Shown: positions 1 through 19,740 of the stretch, in pieces
How the letters are laid out: each line of letters begins with the position of its first letter
Numbering within the stretch: the stretch's first letter is position 1
Position numbers and translations under genes: made by a program
Notes under the pieces: model-generated
Told to the model about the DNA's origin: nothing
The model's database searches: none
Seen by the model: only the letters and a program-made list of their open reading frames with translations
Assembly: GCA_964020155.1 (NCBI GenBank)
Contig: OZ026552.1
Location: 3,015,644-3,079,643 of the forward strand
Length of the DNA stretch: 64,000 nucleotides
From: Chondrilla cf. caribensis
Taxonomy: Eukaryota; Porifera; Demospongiae; Chondrillida; Chondrillidae
Direction of reading: 5' to 3'

Positions 1-303
1 ATCACTGGTATCTATTATTGTTGGTGGTTGTACAGAATGTCTTGAACCGAGAACCCGATCCATTCTGTCATAAAATGGCCAATTGTCTCTATTATTTCCT
101 GAAACATCATGACCGTCTTTCAGCTTCTTGTACTTTGTCTTCAGCTTCCTGATTTTCTCTTTGCACTGATTTGGATTGCGGGAGTAACCAGCTTCTTCCA
201 TCTCTCTTGAAATTCTTTCATAGATAGAAGCATTCCTTCTGGAGCTCTCTAGTAAAGACTGGATTTCCTCATCAGCCCATATAGTAATGAGACAAAACAC
301 TTC

Positions 304-344
304 GGCCCCGTTTACACTAATCCGGATTCAAGTGAAACCGCATC
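304..344 (+). repeat. Left terminal inverted repeat of the Harbinger element
   Basis: The 41-bp end matches the reverse complement of 3080-3120 with one mismatch at its 15th base. The TTC target copy lies immediately outside. Confidence 0.9.
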
Positions 345-448
345 CGGATAGACCGATCTGGACTGATCCGTGTATTTGGTTCCGTTGCGTTTACACGAAT
401 TCGGTTCCAGGGCGTATCATGTGATAAGTCACATGCTTGCTTGTGAAA

Positions 449-1469
449 ATGGCCGCATCGACGAGCGATTCGAACGGTAAAAAAGATTTCCAGTGGACGG
501 ACGACGAAGCCGAACTTTTGCTAAACTGTACTCATCTTTACAAAGTCAAAAAAGAAATGGCGAGCGTAGATTGGGAATCGGTAAAATCGAAAGTAAGTGA
601 ATTCTTGAAAGATAGCTATAGCGGCTAGTTTTGACGATATTGAAGGAATCCTATCGCCGGGTTGCTTCTTTTATTTCACCACATTCAAATTTCTTTAGTA
701 TGATGACATTCTGGCGTTGGTGAAAGCTGAGTTACCTGCTAACTCGGAAGAAGCATACCAGTTTGGAAAGGATTATCGCCATACTAAAGAAGAGTTGACA
801 AAGGCGATTCTGACTGCCAAATTAAAGAACATTAAAAGCAAATTCCGTAAGGCTGTTGATTCGGGACGAAAAAGCGGTCATGGGAGGGTTGTCTTCCTTT
901 ATTTTGAGCTGTGCGAGAAAATATGGGGTGGTAGCCCTGCTACCACGGAAATATCTGGTGGCATAGAATCCACAGAGCTGACACAAGGCATAGAACCTGC
1001 CAATGTGACAGATGAATCCCTGAATGATCCAAGTGACGATGGGAATGAAAGAGACGAATCCACCAGTAGCAGTACTGATGGAACAGAAAGATCGGTAATT
1101 CAGAGACGCCGAGCGCAGCTCGATGAAATGATGCAAACACACAAACAGGCCAAAATGGCCAAAAAAATGCCCCAAGATGCTCAGGCACTAGCTATTGCCA
1201 CTGAAGAGCTAGATCTGAAAAGGCAAATGCTAAGGCAAATTGAACAAATGGATAAGCAGCACATGTCCGAAATGTCCAAACTGACATCGACAATGGATAA
1301 AATTAGCGATTCCATTGCTGCTTTTTCCAACATATTGGGCTCAATGGTCTCTCAACCGTTCCAGCCGAGACCACATGCTCCCATCAACCCACCCATTTTC
1401 CCTCAGCAGCCGTATGCACCACCGACAGATCACCCTGGACCATATTCTTTTGGTCCAGGTAGTCAGTAG
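449..1469 (+). CDS. Harbinger Myb/SANT-like accessory protein, two exons
   Basis: Exon 1 is 449-592, ending at the donor GTAAGT; exon 2 is 699-1469, after the acceptor TTCTTTAG. The join keeps frame and gives about 304 residues. The ATG at 449 is the first in the frame. The N-terminal half (residues 13-100) is a Myb/SANT-type domain: W-T-D-D-E-A-E-L-L-L, then the W-E-S-V-K-S-K / Y-D-D-I junction and a Y-F-E-L-C-E-K-I-W stretch. The middle is acidic and Ser/Thr-rich, followed by a Lys/Met/Gln-rich helical region and a Pro-rich tail. In Harbinger elements this protein binds the transposon ends and helps bring the transposase to the nucleus. The intron is inferred from its splice signals and from domain continuity. 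Confidence 0.75.
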
Positions 1470-1644
1470 ATGAACAGACTGGAGGCAGTTTTCAGGTTCA
1501 TGCAGATGTAGCTGGTAAATATTATAAGACTAATAGGCATAGTTATAGATAACATTAACATATGTTCTGCATGTACCTCTTATGAATGAGTCCTGCACAA
1601 ATATTTTAGTAGAGACAGTTAATTAGCTACATGCGGTTCATGCA

Positions 1645-2901
1645 CTAAGGGTCGAAGTATTCTGTCAATAAATGACGAACTCTTCTTCCCTCTCTGTCGT
1701 CTTGAACTCTGGCAGTAGGATCCAGTTGCGGCTGGAACTCTCTGTCATACAGGATGTTAGCAGTGATGCATTCCTCTCCAAGAGACTCCCGATTGAGCTC
1801 ACAAAAATTGTGGAGAACGAAACATGCATAGATAACATAAGGCAAGTCATCCATGTTGATGTCCATTGCACGCTTCAGAGCTCCAAACCTTGCCTTCAGT
1901 TGCCCAAACGAACATTCGATCACATTCCTAGCACTGCAGAGCTTAAATCCAAAATATTGTTCTTTTGGAGTTGAGCCTCCATTGGGAAATTCTCTCATTA
2001 AGTAGGGCATTAGTGGGTATGCTGGGTCACCTAACAGAAAAACTGGTATCGGATCATGACCCTCCACAACCTCTCTTGTACATGTTGGTATTTCACCAGT
2101 CTTCAACAAGGAATTTAAGTTTGAATTTGCGAATATCCTTGCATCATGGACACTGCCCGGCCACTTCACCACAACATCCATGAAGCAGTATTTGTAGTCA
2201 CAGCACGCTTGCACATTCAGAGAGTATCTACTCTTTCTGTTTATATAATCTGTAGAGTTCAAACTAGGTGCCTTGATATCAATATGAGTGCAGTCAATGG
2301 CACCAAGACATTGTGGAAATGAGAATACTCTATTAAAATTACTGATTTTCTCTGTAACTTCTTCCTTGGTGCGGGGGAGCCTGATGTAATGTGGGCCCAT
2401 TACAACAGAAACTGCTTTTGTAACTCTCCTGATGATTACTGATACAGTTGATCTCGACAAACCAAACGTGTTGGCAGTTTTTCTGAGTCTTCCTTCGTCT
2501 GACAGATAGTATAGTGTAGCTGCAACCTGTCTTTCAACCTCGACTGGAGAGCGCATGTTAGTCGTTTCTTTCTTCAAGTAAGTCTGCAGTTCATCGCAAA
2601 GTTTATAGAAGGTTTCCCGGCGCATACGAAAGTTGTCTTTCCATTCAGACTCAAGAACAATCCTATCGACAAAATTTCTCCACCAGGCCTGCGTACGTCC
2701 AGGATTGACCCAATACCGGCGAGTATTTCTAGGCTTGACGGCGCGTTTACGTGATCGTACGGGGCCAAATGATGACGACAACATCACTTCTGTCAGAATA
2801 AGTCGTCTATGAAAGTATGTGATGTTGGAAATCACCATCAACAGGCAATTGAGCTGATATAACTCCACCAAAAGGACGAAAATCAATGCGGCGAGCTCCA
2901 T
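1645..2901 (-). CDS. PIF/Harbinger transposase, HARBI1-like DDE nuclease
   Basis: A single open frame of 418 residues. The DDE_Tnp_4-type core is visible: G-A-I-D-C-T-H at about 200-206 (catalytic D203), L-L-G-D-P-A-Y at about 289-295 (D292) and N-V-I-E-C-S-F-G at about 326-333 (E329), followed by the family-typical A-C-F-V-L-H-N-F. A helix-turn-helix-like segment ([10 protein letters not shown]) lies near 145-154. The protein should cut and join the transposon ends in the nucleus. The frame has no internal stop and the triad is present, so it is potentially active. The first 35 residues are unusually hydrophobic, and a later start, for example Met40, is possible. Confidence 0.9.
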   Translation of the reverse strand: MELAALIFVLLVELYQLNCLLMVISNITYFHRRLILTEVMLSSSFGPVRSRKRAVKPRNTRRYWVNPGRTQAWWRNFVDRIVLESEWKDNFRMRRETFYKLCDELQTYLKKETTNMRSPVEVERQVAATLYYLSDEGRLRKTANTFGLSRSTVSVIIRRVTKAVSVVMGPHYIRLPRTKEEVTEKISNFNRVFSFPQCLGAIDCTHIDIKAPSLNSTDYINRKSRYSLNVQACCDYKYCFMDVVVKWPGSVHDARIFANSNLNSLLKTGEIPTCTREVVEGHDPIPVFLLGDPAYPLMPYLMREFPNGGSTPKEQYFGFKLCSARNVIECSFGQLKARFGALKRAMDINMDDLPYVIYACFVLHNFCELNRESLGEECITANILYDREFQPQLDPTARVQDDREGRRVRHLLTEYFDP

Positions 2902-3079
2902 CTTCTCCGATTTGCGCGAAAATTGTCATGTGACTGGATTGGAATGTATCCGGTTTCACTGTTTACACGAACCCGGAATCCGCATTAATCCACTTTGGTG
3001 TGCGGATTCAAATCTATGCGGATTCGGTATCCGATTTCGTTGGATTCGTGTATACAGGGCCTAGAAACGGATAGGTTTA

Positions 3080-3120
3080 GATGCGGTTTCACTTGAATCC
3101 GGATTCGTGTAAACGGGGCC
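3080..3120 (-). repeat. Right terminal inverted repeat of the Harbinger element
   Basis: Inverted partner of 304-344. TTC at 3121-3123 is the second target copy. Confidence 0.9.
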
Positions 3121-3389
3121 TTCGTCGTCACTCCAGGGACTTCCAGCCATAATAACAAAGCGGTAAGAGGATCAACAAGAACTGAAAGCGATCAACTGTC
3201 AACAAAAATACCGTTCTACGAACTTCACACGTTGCATGATAACACACATTCTTATTATTCGAACGATTTGGTGCTAATTTGAAGAAATTTACAAGTCTAT
3301 TGTCAAGATTCGGCGATAATGCGCAGGATTTTTCGTCGCAGACAATGAAGAAGTGGGAATTTGTACGTTCCGAAGCATAATTTGTGATT

Positions 3390-3592
3390 ACTTTGCGTTT
3401 ACACTTGACGAAAACAACTTGGCCAGCCAGGCCAGCCAGGTTTGCCAAGGGTGGCCACGGCCAGGTTGGCCAGCCAGGTTGTGGTTGGCCAGAAACGCCG
3501 TTTACATTAGCCATTTTAACGATACACAACTTGGCCGATGACGTCATAACCTGGCCAGCCAGGTTAAACCCGGCCAGTGTAAACAGGGTATA
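3390..3592. repeat. Small MITE-like element with GGCCAGCCAGG inverted motifs
   Basis: The left side carries GTTTACACTTG followed by TTGGCCAGCCAGG. The right side carries the inverse, CCTGGCCAGCCAGG followed by GTGTAAACAGGG. Imperfect inverted ends and a body made of repeated GGCCAG motifs suggest a non-autonomous DNA element just upstream of the Myb/SANT gene start. No target duplication could be fixed. Confidence 0.45.
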
Positions 3593-4337
3593 GGAGATCA
3601 TGCCATCCGCAAGAAGGGGTCTGGTCAACAGTTCTCACCAATTTCATTTCAAGCACGGAGGTGTTAAACCACAGGAACGCAAATTATCACGTACATAACC
3701 TATCCAAACCATAACGTGGGGGTGAATTGAAATCGGTACGGGCGGTTGACCAGACCCTTCTCTTCATATGTATATACCATGTGAACACATGTACACTGTT
3801 TGTATCAAAAATGTACAAACATGAACTAAAATACATAATATACAAGAGTGCGAAGGATTACATATGTCTTCTGACCACACCACACCACACCATGTACACA
3901 CAACAAGCACACTTGCATCACGCATGTATGTATGTACATACGTGAGACTATACACTGACCACCATGTTAACAATGCATATGTGCGGTATGAACATTTGAG
4001 ACTGGACCGTCAGCCAAAGTAGCAAACATTTGATGTGTGCACAGAAAAGCTGGCATCATATACAGAGTATGTGCTATACAGATGAAACTTTTTCACTACG
4101 GGAGTTTTGTGTATTGGTTGAAGACAACCATTTTATAGTAGGATATTTGTGAGCGCCACAAGGATGTCTGTCCATTTACAAGGCCAAATTTCCTCAAATC
4201 ACAAAAAGCAACATCAAACCATTTGAAATTCCCCAGCATACAGTAGTAAACCATGTACCAGGCTACTAGCAACACGTGATATCATGTCTAAGCACCCAGC
4301 CATGACCACATTCAGAGACAAACAACAATTACACACA
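3593..4337. other. Gene-free stretch between the Myb/SANT gene and SEC63
   Basis: AT-rich sequence with short TACATA-type repeats. Reading the minus strand, I found no exon resembling the missing C-terminal part of SEC63. Confidence 0.5.
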
Positions 4338-12691
<8,354 letters not shown>

Positions 12692-12796
12692 TTTCCCGGT
12701 CGAGTCTGAAAGAGTTGTCTCGCGTATCCAGACAAGACCAGCCGAGGTTGTCAACCATTTTTGTGACCTTGGGAATAGGGAACGTCCCGTTTGAAA
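12692..12796. promoter_or_regulatory. Short divergent promoter between SEC63 and the dsRBD gene (copy 1)
   Basis: Only 105 bp separate the SEC63 ATG (12691, minus) from the dsRBD-gene ATG (12797, plus), so one region must serve both. No TATA box is visible. The SEC63 start sits in CCCGCCATTTTCCC and the other start in AAAATGGCTACC. Both resemble the YY1-type motif often found at starts of TATA-less housekeeping genes. The region is conserved in copy 2 (35012-35113). Confidence 0.6.
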
Positions 12797-15131
12797 ATGG
12801 CTACCGAAGGATCACGAATTGCCGTCATTAATGAATACGCTCAAGCGCATTGATTAACACTGGAATGGTTGGAACTGGAGCCTTGTTACAGTTGATTGAG
12901 TAATAATGAGTGTCAACTAAATGTTAAATAATTCCGTTTCAAGGTTATCATGGGCGACTTTTCAGCCGAGGGCAGCGGCAGTGAGAAGAGTAGAGCCAAA
13001 GAAAATGCCGCCGAAGAGCTAGTGAAGGTTTTACAGGAACAAGGATATATTACTTCTGGCTCTTCTCAGAGGAGTTCAATATCGGTTTTACAGGAAAAAT
13101 GTCAAAAGAGCGGTAAACCCTTACCCAAGTACAGTGAAAATCAACTAAACGGGTCCACCAAATGATCGCACTTTTACGTGTAACTATTGCGTCTCCCTCA
13201 ACCGGTAGTGAATTATACGTTCACGGGGAAGGAAAAGTAAGAAAATAGCAAAAGAAAACGCGGCCAAAACGATGCTTCATATGCTCAATGATGAATCCAA
13301 TGTCAATTCACCGGACGGAATTGGTAGTCAATTCGATGTATTGTCCTCATCTACTGGTATGCCTGTCCGCACAGCTGTAGGAGAGTATGGAAATATGTAT
13401 GAAAGTACTAGCCGTCTTACTTCATTTCCTATGGATCCTCAGTCCAACCCAAATACTAGACTGTTTCCTTCATCACAGTACCCACCATTACTGCGGCAAT
13501 CAACTGATCGTCAGTATGTAACTGGTCAACGCATATTGTCTTGTAGACCTCCAGAAGTATCGGTTACTGGAACACATCTAGCTACTTCATCACCTTCAAT
13601 GGCCTCCTGATTTCACTTCTTTGATAGCAACATCTACAACTAACACAGGATTCATCGCTAATGCCTTTGAACTGCCGGAATTGCCATCATGGCCTAGTTC
13701 AAATTCTGCAAATGACAATAGTCAACTTAGTGAGAGCGACACTTTTGACGTAGTATTTCCTGGAACAAATAGAACTACTGTTGATTCTACGCATTCATCA
13801 CATGTATCTCCTCCCATTGGGCCAAGTGAACAATTGGGTGGTAGTGCTAGTCCTAAACCACCTATCCCCAAACCGAGGAGAAAAAAACAGAAAGTGGGAC
13901 CTCAGAATTTTCCCCTCTGGTGAACTCCCAACGTCTCCCACAACCTGTACATGTTCAGCCTTCTTTGAGCAAGGCTTGTACCAGTAATACAACTGATTCT
14001 AATTCTACTATTACAAGTTATTCTTTGATTTAGCAGTTAGTACCTCCATCCTATAGCCAACAGTCCAGCAGTACTACAATGTTGAATCCAATGTCCACCA
14101 TCCTTATAACTACTCCAACAGTGTCCTTATCCTCTAGTTTTCAAGCTGGTCTCAACGGTGTTGTGGTCGTTACTTTTGAAAAGTAATCACAGTACTTATT
14201 ACATATTACTTTTCATTTATGTATTTCATTACATTTGTTATTACTTAATATCAAATGTAACTAGTAATAATATTACATATTACATTGACATACATTATGA
14301 TGCATAATATTTCCACCCAAAGAAAGTAGTTTTTGTATGCGTGTCTCCCATCTTTCCGTGTACTGTTGCAAACTCGTGTTTGTTGAATCACGTGGTTGAT
14401 TGCATAATACATTGAGTCACTCCCGGTCAGCACAGAAGCTAGGAAATCATAGCTAGTGAACAAAAGGGTCAGTTTACAGCGAATTAATGCACGTTTCTCA
14501 TTAAAATAAGCCTTTTTTGTTTATTAGTATATTTATAGCCAATGTCAGTATTGGATGCAAATGAAGTAGCACGTTACTTTTGAGTTCGTAATATACTATT
14601 CATTACTAGACAGGTATTTCGTTATATTACTTGATTACCAGTAGTGTAATAATATCCAGATCCCATACTGAGTACATCCCCAAGTGCCCTCAAGCCCTGG
14701 ACCTCGCCATCAGTGAAACAAGAGCCAGTGTTTAAGCTACTAGTAGATCTATCTCATAATCTCACCTATATACACATAATATATTATCCTATACAAACTA
14801 CTCTATACATGTTACTCTATACATAAGCCCGAATGAGGCAACACTGGTCTCAAGCATTTACTGGCATTGGGCCTTAGGCTACCTGAACATATGACTAATG
14901 TAGACCGATTTGTTGAACAGCACATGCCCAATATTGCTAACATGGAGCTAACCTTGATGGACAGTGTTGATGTGAATAACAAGTACTTGTGCTTTACTTC
15001 TGTGGGTATATACTTCAAATACTGCCCTGGATGAGATGCCAATTACAGCGATGGGAATCGGGGGTACAGTAGATCTTGCCGAAACTGTTGCATCTGAGAA
15101 TCTCCAGAGAATCCTGACACTTTTGACATAA
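12797..15131 (+). pseudogene. Broken copy of the double-stranded RNA-binding protein gene
   Basis: Parallel to the intact gene at 35114-36751 over almost its full length. Lesions seen: a GGA-to-TGA stop 19 codons in; a replaced block of about 60 bp near 12883-12940; frameshifts near 13140-13240; further frame loss near 13600 and 13920; CAG-to-TAG at about 14031; and an insertion of about 690 bp (14154-14846) before the C-terminal domain. Parts of dsRBD1 (R-A-K-E-N-A-A-E-E-L), dsRBD2 and the C-terminal domain remain readable. It shares its promoter with the functional SEC63, so the fragment may still be transcribed. Confidence 0.9.
14154..14846. mobile_element. Insertion of about 690 bp in the dsRBD pseudogene
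   Basis: This block is absent from the intact copy. CTGGTCTCAA occurs just before it (ending 14153) and again at its right end near 14847-14856, which suggests a target duplication of 9-10 bp. The interior is AT-rich with many GTAAT/ATTAC motifs, as in non-autonomous hAT elements, but no clean terminal inverted repeat is visible and no coding region is seen. Confidence 0.5.
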
Positions 15132-16320
15132 CATGTTAACAAGGCTGGCGCAAGTGGTCCAGCAAGTCCAGCATTTGCTGGACCACTTTTCAGGCCAAAT
15201 TCCTAACAAAACTTGCAATATTGGCTTTCACCAAATGTGATGTGTGCTAATCACCTGTATGAATCCGATTTAACTAAAATTCTCCATAACTAGAAGCATA
15301 GAAGCAAAAATTTCTAAGCCATTCAGGGAAAATGATAGCAAACGTATGTTATCGATGGCTGTCAAGGAGTGCCATCTTGGGAGCTGGTCATGTGCTAAGA
15401 TGCATACTTAATTGTACTAACCGAACTTTCAGCTAATTGATTATGAACGTTTCATTATGCATACTATGTGTGATAGAATGCAAATAAGTCAAATTTTGTA
15501 TGTATATTGTATTATTTTCATGTTGTATTATACTATGTATGGAATGAAATAATATTCGATGCAAACGCAAAAATGCAATGCAATTGATGCAAACTTGTTC
15601 CCAATTGCAACCCATTTAAATCTATGTATCCCAAGCCTTGTGCCATTATGCATGCGCACGTGTGTTTGTGTGTGTAATTGTAATGCTAGTTGATATCAAT
15701 CAGCCTGATTTATTGTGTAATTGTGCATCAATTACACAATTGCATCCAATTTCATTCACTATCTCTCCCCTAAACAACAAAATATGATAATTAAGTCTGG
15801 TGTCCAATTGGACAGTGTAGAGGGCAGTGTAAGTCACTAGTATACAATTACTGGGATACCTTCCGATTGATTTGATTGATTGATTGAATTCATTTACTAT
15901 TTCTCCCCGTGTCACTGACATTAAATGAGAGATATCATATACCGTATAGAGATACATATACAGATATCGTAATCTATGTCTAGCTGACTTGGGTAACCAC
16001 TCAGCAAGACTATATTATTAAGTACATCTGCACATGTGGAATGAAAGCTAATGCTAAAATTGAGGACCTCGGAACATTTGGCCCTACAATATAGTACATT
16101 ACTACGGTATATCTTTTAAGTCACATAATGGAAGAAATTATAATGATAATTTGTAAATGCTCAAATTAGTTGCAATGAAAATTGATTACATGAAGCAATG
16201 ATTGTAAAGGTAATGGTATTTGGTTCTTGAAATATGGCAGTAATTGTAATAATAATTATTATTGATTACTTATAAGCTGCAATTGCCACAACACTGCACC
16301 AGTAGGTATATCTCAGTTTC
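15132..16320. other. Gene-free AT-rich stretch
   Basis: It holds the shared 3' flank of the dsRBD gene (to about 15530), a block with TCAATTACACAATTGCATCC that recurs downstream of the EF-hand genes, and the family 3' flank (GATTACATGAAGCAATGATTG at about 16182). No gene was recognised. Confidence 0.5.
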
Positions 16321-16715
16321 CTAGTCACATTTACTTCCAAACATTCCTTGCACCTCCGGATCATCCAAATGAAAGCAAAACTTGATAAAAAAAGATATGT
16401 ACTCTTTTCGGTCAATTTTTCCACACTTGTCCTTATCAAGCAAGGTGAAAGTTGCTTTGGCTGCATCTTCAGGGAAATTGCCGGCTTTTATATAGGTTTT
16501 GTACTCATCGAAGGTTTCCATCTCTGTTTCTGTCAAGGACATCGAACAGAGCATTTTCCATTTTCTCCACCAATGCTTCTTCTACCCTTTTTACCTTAGC
16601 TATCTTATCTCTGCTACCACAATGTTTGTGGTAAGCTCTCAATAATTCCTTTTCTCCTGCGGTGAGTCCCATAGTGGTCATCAACTCCGATGCAGTTGTT
16701 CGTAGCAGTTTGATC
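16321..16715 (-). pseudogene. 5'-truncated EF-hand gene relic
   Basis: The C-terminal 65 codons are still readable (E-Y-K-T-Y-I-K-A-G-N-F-P-E-D-A-A-K, then D-K-D-K-C-G-K-I-D-R-K-E and F-H-L-D-D-P-E-V-Q-G-M-F-G). A frameshift sits in the EF3 loop near 16540. Upstream sequence corresponding to the central part contains small deletions, and the EF1 half and promoter are absent. The break at about 16716 joins SEC63-intron-like sequence. In EF4 the fifth loop position is Cys instead of Ser. Confidence 0.85.
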
Positions 16716-16734
16716 CTGAAACTTGAAATGTGAA

Positions 16735-17060
16735 AAGGCAGTCTAAAGACTCCAAATTAACTATACTTAAGGTATGAGGTGAGAGGCATGGATTATATTA
16801 TAGCAGCTGTTACACACACTTTGGGTGATCAATCAATCAATCAATCACTATGTATACTGATAATACATCTAAAATTTATCAAAATTCTCAGCACAGTACT
16901 GGTATGCACACACATTATAATAATGAATACAGTTACCATGCATATGTACAATATTTATAAAATTAACGTTACGTACACAAAACATAAAACAAAATGGAGC
17001 TAACAAACATTATTGTCAATCAGAATTACCGAATTTCTCTCTATGTTATTTTCATTTCCA
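16735..17060 (-). pseudogene. Decayed SEC63 intron 5 / exon 5 relic
   Basis: TCTAAAGACTCCAAATTAA and ACACACTTTGGGTGATCAATC match SEC63 intron 5 (10337-10410). At 16993-17045, GGAGCTAACAAAC...CCGAATTTCTC is a mutated version of the exon 5 end (10630-10690). The reading frame is lost. Confidence 0.65.
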
Positions 17061-17589
17061 CTTCCACTATGTAACACTCAATAATTATTGTAATATTCTT
17101 ATTATATTATATGATTAGTTCCTATGCATAACCGCAACAATGAATTTTATTAGAGGGAGGGATATCAATTATTTGAAGATACAATTATACAATGATGAAT
17201 AAGCTAAGGACACAGGTTAAAATATGCAATAAAGCATCAAAGCCTGACAAGCCGATTTCAAATGCCAAGAATCAGATAGAAACTGGACTGGAATTCGTGC
17301 ACTGAAGCTTCGCTGAACGTGATGACTTCAGCGAATGTTCTATTGAACCTAAAAATATATCAGTATACTCCAAGTGTGGTGGCGGGAGACCCACATGTTT
17401 TTGAACTTGAATTACTTGTTTCATCTTTTCTCTCTAGTTAACCTGATTGATGATATGCATGACAATATTGAATACAATGTGTGTATGTATATTATGTATA
17501 TAGGTATATATGTAGGTATTCATGCATGTAGATAAGCATGTAATGTATATATGTATGTATTTGCGATGTAGTCTGGTCAAGCTCTACTC

Positions 17590-18285
17590 ATGAAGAATCT
17601 TGTTGCCTGGAATCTCTTCTGAAATATGGTTGCAAGATTGTACTTTGCAGGCGTCGTGACTTCCTCCACTGCAGCTCTTCAAGATCTTGGACTAATGACT
17701 CTCACCTCGAGAAGAAAACTCCACATGGCTCAGTGTATGCATTGCTGCTTGTCTTCCCAGTCTCCACCTTACCTATCTTGGCTCTTCTCTCCTTCCTCTA
17801 ATCACAACACTCAATCCTCCTCCACTTAAAGCTTCCCAACTAAATCTTCCTTCAGTCAGGTCTTCATTCGAACAGAGGGCTTTCAGTTTTGCTGGTGCTT
17901 CACTATATATGGCACAGTTTACCTCCAGCCATCCGTTTGGAGAAGAATCTGAACAGTTTTATGGCACTATGCTAAAGCCATTTCAAGTTTTATTCCAATG
18001 TATGAATGACACTATACATGACATTGTATATATTCTGCATAATATGTGACTTATACTATTTCCTTTAATTTCTTACCTGTAATGAAATTAATTTCTTTAT
18101 CATGACTAACAACTATTATAATATTAATAACACTAATTATGTTTACTCTGTGCATGTTCGTTTATAATGTATACTATTATTTGTACTATGTATGTTCTTT
18201 GTAGTGGGTGCCTTAATAGTAACCCCTGGCTATTGGCCTCTCAGTTTAAATAAGATTCCCTGATCCTGATCCCTGATCCTGATGT
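17590..18285 (+). mobile_element. 3' end of a LINE (non-LTR retrotransposon), decayed
   Basis: Frames across 17620-17990 carry the typical C-terminal signature of a non-LTR reverse transcriptase: L-Q-D-L-G-L-M-T-L-T-S-R-R-K-L-H, then P-P-Y-L-S-W-L-F-S-P, and in another frame W-H-S-L-P-P-A-I-R. A noncoding stretch follows and ends at about 18285 with short tandem CCTGATCCTGAT units, like the tails of CR1/L2-type elements. Frameshifts and stops show it is dead. Confidence 0.65.
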
Positions 18286-18400
18286 ATGCACATATTCATA
18301 AATGTTTGTACATAAACATGTCTTTACCCTAAAACGAGTAATTCAAGTTATAAACTTGTTGAGCTTCTGGCCCCAGGACTCAATTACTTGGGCATCATGT

Positions 18401-18645
<245 letters not shown>

Positions 18646-18647
18646 CA

Positions 18648-18750
18648 ATACTGGCATGCCCTTGATGAGATGCCAACCACAGTGATGGGAATCAGGGATA
18701 CAGCAGATCTTGAAAGTTCCCAAAACTGCTGCATATGAGAATCTATAGAG
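18648..18750 (+). pseudogene. Third, partial copy of the dsRBD gene 3' end
   Basis: CCCTTGATGAGATGCCAACC and GTGATGGGAATCAGGGATAC match the last part of the dsRNA-binding gene (36649-36735), with scattered substitutions and a small insertion. It covers only about the last 30 codons of the C-terminal domain and is bounded upstream by (GT)n. Confidence 0.8.
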
Positions 18751-18769
18751 ACACACAACAAATACACAG

Positions 18770-19740
18770 TGTCACATATTGTGTGCACTCTGACTGATGT
18801 GGCATGTACAGTGAGGTATAGTGCACATTCATATGCTTATCGTATGCATGTATAGCTATAAATACCTACATAGGTATGTATATACAGTACTTCCTATATA
18901 TGCATGTATGTATGCACATTCCTGTTGTATTTCAGTTTAGTACATTTAAGTGCAGTTGTAAGCTTACTATAGAAATATAATTCTATGAACATGTATACAT
19001 TTGTACATGTGTATTAAATATGTATGCATAATATTGTTTGTCATGCATATGAAGTACTAGTTTCTCAAGAGATTTGATCCTTTATTACAAGGCATGCATG
19101 TTCTATGACTAAGCTCTCTATTTGGCAGTGCACTGTACATGCATACAGTGAATTCTTGGTAGTCCACTGCCACTTTATCTGCCAAACCTTCTATATACCA
19201 CAATTTCCCAGTACCAATATAATGTACAAGTACCAATGAATACCCAGTTAATCCACCTAACTTATTAATCCACCATATTTTTGAAACAAATTGCAAGACG
19301 ATTAACAAGTATTCTCTGTATAGTACATGGTCTTACAGCATATTAACTCACAACTACACCAACCAAATTAAAATTGATTTCACGTTTATACTGTACTGAT
19401 AATTAATGATTCATCTTGAGCTCTGAAATCTCATTTGCTGTGTTGTATATAACGGAATCTGTTAAATTCCAACATCCGCTAATTGCAAATTAAATGGCCT
19501 ATACATGGTTCAATAAAACAATTGTTACTACACTAACTATATATAGTAGTTGGACTGTTGCCTTCTCTTATCCTACATATATATATTATAATATGTACTG
19601 ATCATAATACATAGCCATAATTACGACTGTATAATAGTAATTACGGCTGTATAATCATATAATTACAAAAGTAAACTCATGATATTATATAATATGTAGG
19701 TACATTTCAGACTAGCAATAGAGTATTAGTATCAGTACAC
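18770..19740. repeat. Intergenic block duplicated at 44650-45600
   Basis: Both copies start with TGTGCACTCTGACTGATGTGG-like sequence and run through AGTACATTTAAGTGCAGTTG, a MITE and AAATTAAATGGCCTATACA. They contain no gene. Confidence 0.7.
19146..19322. mobile_element. Degenerate MITE
   Basis: The left end CAGTGAATTCTTGGTAGTCC and the inverted right end ACAAGTATTCTCTG are imperfect inverted repeats next to TA. It is an older copy of the element at 45000-45176. Confidence 0.55.

Larger units (their letters stand above)
304..3120. mobile_element. Complete PIF/Harbinger DNA transposon with 41-bp terminal inverted repeats
   Basis: The ends 304-344 and 3080-3120 are inverted copies that differ at one base over 41 bp and start GGCCCCGTTTACAC. 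The flanks 301-303 and 3121-3123 are both TTC, which fits the 3-bp target duplication of PIF/Harbinger elements, although the usual target is TWA. The element carries the two genes expected of the superfamily, divergent from each end: a Myb/SANT accessory protein (plus strand) and a HARBI1-like DDE nuclease (minus strand). Related subterminal repeats lie at about 355-415 and 2935-3075. Both genes look open and the repeats are nearly identical, so the insertion appears young and possibly autonomous. Confidence 0.9.
1..3150 (-). pseudogene. Myb/SANT-like DNA-binding protein gene, split by a transposon and cut by the window edge
   Basis: The minus strand starts at an ATG at 3150-3148 and reads ten codons (M-A-G-S-P-W-S-D-D-E) up to the transposon end at 3121. 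The same frame resumes at 300 and stays open for 100 codons to base 1. Joined across one copy of the 3-bp target duplication, the protein starts with a trihelix Myb/SANT-like domain (Myb_DNA-bind_4 type): W-S-D-D-E-V, then W-A-D-E-E near residue 19, Y-E-R-I-S near 38, N-Q-C-K-E-K-I-R near 55 and W-P-F-Y near 85. Such domains bind DNA and are common in domesticated or transposon-encoded nuclear proteins. Frame continuity on both sides of the insertion is seen directly. The function and the C-terminal part are unknown. The insertion should inactivate the gene unless it is spliced out. Confidence 0.8.

Noticed and set aside
822..1188. Two minus-strand frames over the Harbinger accessory gene
   Set aside because: Shadows of the plus-strand Myb/SANT gene; no domain recognised.
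12692..12754. Upstream in-frame start for SEC63 giving M-T-T-S-A-G-L
   Set aside because: The family start M-A-G lies at 12691, and the extra residues overlap the divergent promoter.
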